Positions 13,258 through 17,825 of a stretch of DNA of 17,825 nucleotides are shown in pieces; the first letter of the stretch is position 1, and each line of letters begins with the position of its first letter. The DNA is from Spirochaetaceae bacterium (lineage in GTDB: Bacteria > Spirochaetota > Spirochaetia > Treponematales > Breznakiellaceae), in the NCBI GenBank assembly GCA_031257075.1, contig JAIRPM010000118.1:1-17825 (forward strand). Reading direction: 5' to 3'. The notes below the pieces were generated by a model. That model did no database searches, was not told the DNA's origin, and saw only the letters and a program-made list of their open reading frames with translations. A program made the position numbers and the translations under genes.

Positions 13258-14399
13258 ACATTCTCCCCGTTGTGTTCAAGGCTTTTATATGGCCGGCGCG
13301 AAACATTGGCAACAAGGCCGCAGGCCGCAAGCGTTGTCAAAAGGCTCGAACCTCCGGCGGAAAAAAACGGCAGCGGAATGCCGGTTGCGGGAACCGCGCC
13401 GCCGGCGACAGCAATATTCAAAAGGGTCTGCGATACAATAAGAGTAATATACGAAAAACTGAGTACAGCGGAAAAATTATCACTTGAACGCATCGTGGCA
13501 CGGTAACCGCGCACGGTAAATACCGCCAAAAGCGCAAAAAAGAGAAGTATGCCGATATATCCCGCTTCTTCGCTGTAAGCGGCAAATATAAAGTCGGAAT
13601 GCACCTCCGGCACGCTTGATACGGCGCGGACATTCTGGCCTATGCCTTTACCCCAAAACCCGCCGGAATTTATGGTAAGCACCGATGCGCGGACTTGGTA
13701 ATCCGTACCAAGCGGGTCGGCAGGCCAAAGAAAACTCATTACCCGCAAAAGACGGTATTCTTTGGTAAGTACAAGCAAAACAGATACCGGAATGAGTATG
13801 CCCATCGCGCTGAAAAAATAGCGCATCTTAACGCCGGAAATATAGAATATGACAAGCGCATTTACCGAAATAAATACCGCGTCCGAAAAATTGTTTTGGA
13901 CATATATCAAAATAAAAAACAAAGCGGTAATTATAGTCGGCGGCAGAATTCCGGCGGTAAAACTATCGAGTTGTTCGCGTTTCTTATCAAAAATATGAGC
14001 AAGATACAACGGCAGAACTATTTTTACAGTTTCCGAAGGCTGAAAAGAATAACTGCCAAACCGTATCCAGCGTGTCGCGCCGTTTTTTTGCATGCTGATT
14101 CCGGGCGCAAAAGTAAGCGCGCACAGCATCAGAGAAATAAGTACAAAAAATGGTATAAAACGCCTAATAACTTCGATTTTGATATGTGAAAGAATAAGAA
14201 ACACAGACAGCCCTACGAGCGCAAGAACCCCCTGCCGTGAAATAATATACAGCGTATCTCCGCCGAATATTTTTTCCGCAAAGCGCGTTGAGGCTGTCCA
14301 AAGTGTTACCAATCCCGCGCCGGTAAGCAGCAGTACACTCACGACGAATACATGGTCGCAGGGTATACGGCGCGATGGCACGGTTTCTAACGCAAACAA
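13254..14399 (-). CDS. ftsW: Septal peptidoglycan glycosyltransferase FtsW (SEDS family)
   Basis: This 381-residue polytopic protein has about ten membrane helices. It polymerises lipid II at the septum together with a class B penicillin-binding protein. SEDS landmarks are present: G-A-T-R-W-I-R-F-G (about 106-114) with F-Q-P-S-E, the catalytic-loop segment P-E-V-H-S-D-F-I-F-A with its Asp, and the C-terminal G-I-P-L-P-F-F-S-A-G-G-S-S block. The start is TTG 14399, supported by GGGAGG five bases upstream (plus-strand 14405-14410). RodA is the main alternative; the position before ftsQ-ftsA-ftsZ favours FtsW. A 135-base gap with a strong hairpin separates it from mraY. Confidence 0.94.
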   Translation of the reverse strand: MFALETVPSRRIPCDHVFVVSVLLLTGAGLVTLWTASTRFAEKIFGGDTLYIISRQGVLALVGLSVFLILSHIKIEVIRRFIPFFVLISLMLCALTFAPGISMQKNGATRWIRFGSYSFQPSETVKIVLPLYLAHIFDKKREQLDSFTAGILPPTIITALFFILIYVQNNFSDAVFISVNALVIFYISGVKMRYFFSAMGILIPVSVLLVLTKEYRLLRVMSFLWPADPLGTDYQVRASVLTINSGGFWGKGIGQNVRAVSSVPEVHSDFIFAAYSEEAGYIGILLFFALLAVFTVRGYRATMRSSDNFSAVLSFSYITLIVSQTLLNIAVAGGAVPATGIPLPFFSAGGSSLLTTLAACGLVANVSRRPYKSLEHNGENV

Positions 14400-14421
14400 A
14401 ATTTCCTCCCGTATTTAACAT

Positions 14422-14453
14422 GCAATTCTAAAAACTTCAGTTTTTAGAATTGC
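14422..14453. other. Perfect 14-bp hairpin in the mraY-ftsW gap
   Basis: GCAATTCTAAAAAC (14422-14435) and GTTTTTAGAATTGC (14440-14453) pair perfectly around a 4-base loop. On the minus strand it ends 12 bases before the GGGAGG site of ftsW. No T run follows, so a classical terminator is unlikely. RNA processing, attenuation or message stabilisation are possible. The rest of the gap holds no gene that I can see. Confidence 0.75.
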
Positions 14454-14534
14454 CCTTGGGAAAAGCCTGATTAACTCGATGGCAATCAGCGCTTCCCTTG
14501 ATATATCTTTTCAAACTACTGCCCATTTTTTCTA

Positions 14535-15611
14535 TCATTGAATTTTCAATGTTGACAAGGCAATAATAGCGAACAACGCTCCCAGTATCCAAAACCGGAT
14601 AACTACTTTTGTCTCTGTCCACCCGGATAATTCAAAATGATGGTGCAACGGCGCCATTTTGAATACGCGCTGTTTTGATAATTTAAAGCAGAGTACTTGT
14701 ATAACAACCGATGCCGCCTCTAATACAAATACACCGCCTATTATTATCATTAATAATTCTTTTTTTATCAAGATTGATATAACGGCAATAACCCCGCCCA
14801 GGCTCAAACTGCCCGTATCACCCATAAAAACTTCAGCCGGATGCGCGTTAAACCACAAAAAGCCCACACATGCGCCTATGGCGGCAAGGCAGAAAATTGT
14901 CAGTTCGCCGCTGTTTTGTATGTATGGAATTCCTAAATATTGTGAATAATCAATGCGTCCGGTCAGATAGGTAAGTATCGCAAGCGTAATAAAAACAAAT
15001 ATAAGCAAACCTGTCGCAAGCCCGTCAAGGCCGTCGCTCAAATTGACCGCGTTGCTTTCACCAACAATAAGCAGTATGGCAAAAGGAATCCATAACGGCC
15101 CTAAATCAACAACCGGATTTTTGAAAAACGGTATATATATTGCTGATGATATATGCATTTTGAAATAAAGCAGGCAGACAATAACGGCGGCAAGCATAAA
15201 CTGCATTATCAGTTTTGCTTTGGGGGAAAGGCCGTCAGAATTTTTCGCTTTTATTTTAAGATAATCATCAATGAAACCGATGGTTCCAAATCCGGCAAAT
15301 GCCGCCGCCGTTATCCATACTATTTCACTTTCTATATCTTGCCAGAGCAGCACCGCTACTAGTACCGACAAAATAATAAGCGTACCGCCCATTGTAGGGG
15401 TGCCGGTTTTGGAAAGATGCGTCGCGGGGCCGTCTTCGCGTATAGACTGCCCTATTTTCAACCGGCGCAGGCGTTCTATAATATGCGGCCCGGCGGCATA
15501 GCAGATGAGAAGCGTAGTAAGCGCGGCATAAGCGGCACGGAAACTAATATACTGAAATACGTTAAATACCGTCCAGTATTTGTAGAGCGGATACAAAAAT
15601 TTATAAAACAT
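14535..15611 (-). CDS. mraY: Phospho-MurNAc-pentapeptide transferase MraY
   Basis: MraY transfers phospho-MurNAc-pentapeptide to undecaprenyl phosphate, making lipid I at the inner face of the membrane. The 358-residue protein has about ten membrane helices. Family motifs: T-P-T-M-G-G (71-76), D-D-Y-L-K (115-119), N-L-S-D-G-L-D-G-L-A (190-199), F-M-G-D-T-G-S-L (262-269) and P-L-H-H-H-F-E (321-327), covering the catalytic Asp and His residues. ATG 15611 lies one base after the murF stop codon, with an AAGGGG site about eight bases upstream. Confidence 0.98.
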   Translation of the reverse strand: MFYKFLYPLYKYWTVFNVFQYISFRAAYAALTTLLICYAAGPHIIERLRRLKIGQSIREDGPATHLSKTGTPTMGGTLIILSVLVAVLLWQDIESEIVWITAAAFAGFGTIGFIDDYLKIKAKNSDGLSPKAKLIMQFMLAAVIVCLLYFKMHISSAIYIPFFKNPVVDLGPLWIPFAILLIVGESNAVNLSDGLDGLATGLLIFVFITLAILTYLTGRIDYSQYLGIPYIQNSGELTIFCLAAIGACVGFLWFNAHPAEVFMGDTGSLSLGGVIAVISILIKKELLMIIIGGVFVLEAASVVIQVLCFKLSKQRVFKMAPLHHHFELSGWTETKVVIRFWILGALFAIIALSTLKIQ

Positions 15612-15612
15612 T

Positions 15613-17028
15613 CTAAATCCCCTTTTCCACCCGCTCTAGTCCGCAAGAACGGCTGCCTTTTAATAAGATTAAATCGTCTTTGTGTACTTCGGCACGGACA
15701 GCGCGTATAAGTTCGTCTATATCATTTGTTTGATATATATTTTTTTTTGTTGTACATGCATGCAGTATATCTGCGCTGATTTCTGTTTCTTCACCAAACA
15801 AAAACACGGCATCCGCGCCGGAAACAGCCAGCCGTTTCCCCAGTTTCCGGTGTTCGGTTTCCGTTTCTTTTCCCAATTCGCGCATTGCTCCAATGATATA
15901 AAGTTTGCGCGGAACAGCCGGAGAATCAGATGCCGTCTTGATTTCATCGCAGAAATCAAGCGCTTTTTCCATAGACTCAGGATTGGCGTTGTAGCAGTCC
16001 CGCACCAGCGTATAGCCCGTGCCGTCCCGCGTATACGTTCGCAGCACTTCTGCCCGCCCAAAAAGCGGTTTAACCGATTCTAAGCCTGCCGCGATAGACG
16101 CGCCGCTTACGCCGCATTCCCGGGCAAGGGCAAGAGCAGCAAGCGCGTTTTCCGCATTGTGCGTTCCCGCCAGCGGGAAACGGGCGGAAAAACCGTCCCA
16201 GCGTATCGTGCTGCCGTTAAGGCCGGCATTTTCCACAGTGCCGGTAAACGTATCAAGCGTATCATAAAAAACAACACGCCCATGTGTACTAGTTTTGAAT
16301 ATATTTTGAAATGATACATTTTGAGGGACAAGCAGCGTCTGACTTCCGGTAAACTGTGAACACACTGCCTGCTTTTCACGGGCTATGTTTTCAAGGCTTC
16401 CCAGAATGCCAATGTGAGCGCTGCCTATATTAGTAATAAGGGCAATATCCGGCTTGAGTACGGCGGCGATTTCAGCCATTTCTCCCTTCCGGTTCATTCC
16501 CATTTCAAATATTCCGGTTTCGTGTTCTTTGCGTATAGTGAATACCGCCAGCGGCAGGCCGGTATCTGAATTTAAATTTCCTTCGTTGTAAATGACTTTT
16601 TTTTCTTGGGCAAAAATTGATGCGCATATTTCTTTGGCTGTTGTTTTCCCGGATGAACCGGTAATTCCTATTTTAAATAATGTATCAAATTTAGATACAT
16701 ATAAGGCGGCGGTTTTCTGCAATGTGTTCAGAGTGTCATCCGCTAAAACTATGTGGCAGCGGCCTTTTGCGCGTTCAATAATATCGCCGCGCCCGCGTTC
16801 AATAACTATGCCTGCCGCCCCCGCGTTTATCGCGTCCGCCGCAAAATCATGGCCGTCTGCCTTTTCACCGCGCAGCGCGACAAAAAGGCTGCCCTTACGC
16901 GCCTTGCGCGAATCGACGCATACGCTGCTGAAAAAACGCGGGTCTGCCGCGCCAAACGATTCAACCGTGAAACCCGCCTGGCGCAGTTCATCAAATGTGA
17001 GCAAATTTTCTTTATACTCAGTTTCCAT
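15613..17028 (-). CDS. murF: UDP-N-acetylmuramoyl-tripeptide--D-alanyl-D-alanine ligase MurF
   Basis: This ATP-dependent ligase adds D-Ala-D-Ala to the UDP-MurNAc-tripeptide, the last cytoplasmic step before MraY. It is 471 residues with the three Mur-ligase domains. Key sites are the P-loop G-I-T-G-S-S-G-K-T-T (121-130), the central E-M-G-M-N segment (about 175-179), the MurF-typical D-C-Y-N-A-N-P-E-S-M (344-353) and K-G-S-R-S-C-G-L-E-R (457-466). ATG 17028 is chosen over upstream in-frame ATGs because GGAAGG lies four bases before it and the overlap with ftsL is then 11 bases. MurE is excluded by the D-C-Y-N-A-N-P motif and the absence of the DAP/Lys-binding motif. Confidence 0.97.
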   Translation of the reverse strand: METEYKENLLTFDELRQAGFTVESFGAADPRFFSSVCVDSRKARKGSLFVALRGEKADGHDFAADAINAGAAGIVIERGRGDIIERAKGRCHIVLADDTLNTLQKTAALYVSKFDTLFKIGITGSSGKTTAKEICASIFAQEKKVIYNEGNLNSDTGLPLAVFTIRKEHETGIFEMGMNRKGEMAEIAAVLKPDIALITNIGSAHIGILGSLENIAREKQAVCSQFTGSQTLLVPQNVSFQNIFKTSTHGRVVFYDTLDTFTGTVENAGLNGSTIRWDGFSARFPLAGTHNAENALAALALARECGVSGASIAAGLESVKPLFGRAEVLRTYTRDGTGYTLVRDCYNANPESMEKALDFCDEIKTASDSPAVPRKLYIIGAMRELGKETETEHRKLGKRLAVSGADAVFLFGEETEISADILHACTTKKNIYQTNDIDELIRAVRAEVHKDDLILLKGSRSCGLERVEKGI

Positions 17029-17350
17029 GCCGCCTTCCATATATATGAATTTGCAATACATCTTCCGGTTCTTTTTTATCCAGCCTCAGCGTATCACGGG
17101 CAAATTCTCCAATGCGTACAGGCGATGACAGCTGCGCTATTTCCGTCAAGAGTTGTTTGTTGGCATCGACAATCGTCTCTTGTTCAGCCTGCAGCGCGGC
17201 CATATCTTTTTGAAGCGCGGTATACCGGTTTGCTTGAGCCGCCGCCAGCCCCAGCGCAAACGGGATGCTCAGAACAAACGCGTACAGTGTTATAAATTTC
17301 AACATAAAAACCCCATTTTTGCGGATAGTTTTGATTTGCCGGGCCGGCAT
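17018..17350 (-). CDS. ftsL: Cell division protein FtsL (small bitopic, coiled coil)
   Basis: The product is about 110 residues: a basic N-terminus, one membrane helix (about 20-38), then a coiled-coil stretch rich in Ala, Gln and Glu (about 42-75) and a C-terminal region with P-V-R-I-G-E-F-A-R-D-T-L-R-L (about 77-90), as in FtsL/DivIC proteins. FtsL belongs to the complex that activates FtsW and its transpeptidase. The start is uncertain: ATG 17350 (AGGA 11 bases upstream), TTG 17353 and ATG 17305 are all possible; the last would leave almost no cytoplasmic tail. The 3' end overlaps murF by 11 bases. Identification relies on size, topology and the position between rsmH and murF. Confidence 0.85.
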   Translation of the reverse strand: MPARQIKTIRKNGVFMLKFITLYAFVLSIPFALGLAAAQANRYTALQKDMAALQAEQETIVDANKQLLTEIAQLSSPVRIGEFARDTLRLDKKEPEDVLQIHIYGRRHGN

Positions 17351-17393
17351 CAATAACGTTTTCCTGCCGGAAAACGCCCGCCATCCCGAACTA

Positions 17394-17825
17394 CTATCCG
17401 CCGGTCTTTTCCGCTACCCGCAGCTTTGCGCTGCGTGACGGCGGATGACTTTGCCGTTCCGCGCTGCCTGCCGTTACCGGCTTTTTGGTAACAATGCGGC
17501 AACACCCCCTTCTCTTTATCGGCAGTTTTGGCTTACAAGATGGCGGCATATTTGCCGCCTCTGCCGGTTTCGCCCTATCCCGGAAAAAATTCTTTACAAT
17601 CCGGTCTTCGAGCGAATGAAAACTTATCACGCCGATACGCCCGCCGGGCGCAAGGGCTGCAAAAGCCGCCTCAAGCCGGCTTTCCAGCCGTTCCAATTCA
17701 CCATTGACAGCTATCCGCAGCGCCTGAAAAGTTTTAGTAGCCGGATGGCTGAAAAACCCGCGTCCTTGCGAATTTTTCATATCCGGTTTGCCGCCGCCGC
17801 GCGGCACAGCGGACGCGACAATGGC
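17394..17825 (-). CDS. rsmH: 16S rRNA (cytosine-1402-N4)-methyltransferase RsmH (MraW), C-terminal part
   Basis: The gene is cut by the right edge of the window; the frame stays open through 17825, giving 143 residues. The RsmH C-terminal signatures are clear: H-P-A-T-K-T-F-Q-A-L-R-I-A-V-N, then L-A-P-G-G-R-I-G-V-I-S-F-H-S-L-E-D-R, and the late S-x-K-L-R-V-A-E motif. RsmH methylates the P-site cytosine 1402 of 16S rRNA and is the usual gene at the head of dcw clusters. The SAM-binding N-terminal half lies outside the window. The stop codon lies 43 bases before the assigned ftsL start. Confidence 0.96.
   Translation of the reverse strand, partial: AIVASAVPRGGGKPDMKNSQGRGFFSHPATKTFQALRIAVNGELERLESRLEAAFAALAPGGRIGVISFHSLEDRIVKNFFRDRAKPAEAANMPPSCKPKLPIKRRGCCRIVTKKPVTAGSAERQSHPPSRSAKLRVAEKTGG

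Noticed and set aside
14437..14622. Small minus-strand frame overlapping the end of mraY
   Set aside because: It overlaps mraY in another frame, has no ribosome site or domain, and crosses into the hairpin; no sign of a murD remnant.

Overview
The window looks like chromosomal DNA from a treponeme-like spirochaete, possibly one of the gut or termite-gut lineages with GC near 50%. This assignment is inference. It rests on several lipoproteins with relaxed lipoboxes, Flg_new, cadherin-like and Ig-like surface domains, long poly-G tracts of the kind known from Treponema, and a dcw (division and cell wall) cluster lacking many of its usual mur genes.

Positions 1-5610 are an accessory, surface-oriented region. 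Three lipoprotein genes lie on the minus strand. The first (965 down past the window edge) is a lipoprotein with a cadherin-like domain and a chain of about 82-residue Ig-like repeats. A run of 15 G at the domain junction puts the two halves out of frame, which is the best candidate here for a phase-variable gene. The second (2430 to 1139) is a lipoprotein with an Ig-like domain and a C-terminal DUF6273/C-type-lectin-like domain. It carries a separate single-base frameshift and has an 18-G tract in its leader. The third (5334 to 4303) is a lipoprotein with a Flg_new (InlB-type) repeat. Between the second and third, on the plus strand, is a GH1 6-phospho-beta-glucosidase gene. A hairpin-forming repeat occurs in two intergenic spaces.

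Positions 5610-9780 hold housekeeping genes. They are a PTS EIIC-family permease (minus), the divergent pair cdaA-cdaR (c-di-AMP synthesis and its YbbR-domain regulator), a MotA stator gene without motB, and an initiator tRNA-fMet with its own promoter.

Positions 9828-17825 are a minus-strand dcw operon, read right to left as rsmH (partial)-ftsL-murF-mraY-ftsW-ftsQ-ftsA-ftsZ, closed by a strong rho-independent terminator. Most genes overlap or abut, which suggests translational coupling. The operon makes the late peptidoglycan precursors (MurF, MraY), the septal glycosyltransferase and its partners (FtsW, FtsQ, FtsL) and the Z-ring (FtsA, FtsZ). ftsI, murE, murD, murG and murC are absent from the stretch seen. 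The only sizeable gap in the operon, mraY to ftsW, holds a perfect 14-bp hairpin.

The most unusual content is the lipoprotein region: two long poly-G tracts, one intragenic and one in a leader, and a possible diversity-generating-retroelement target domain.
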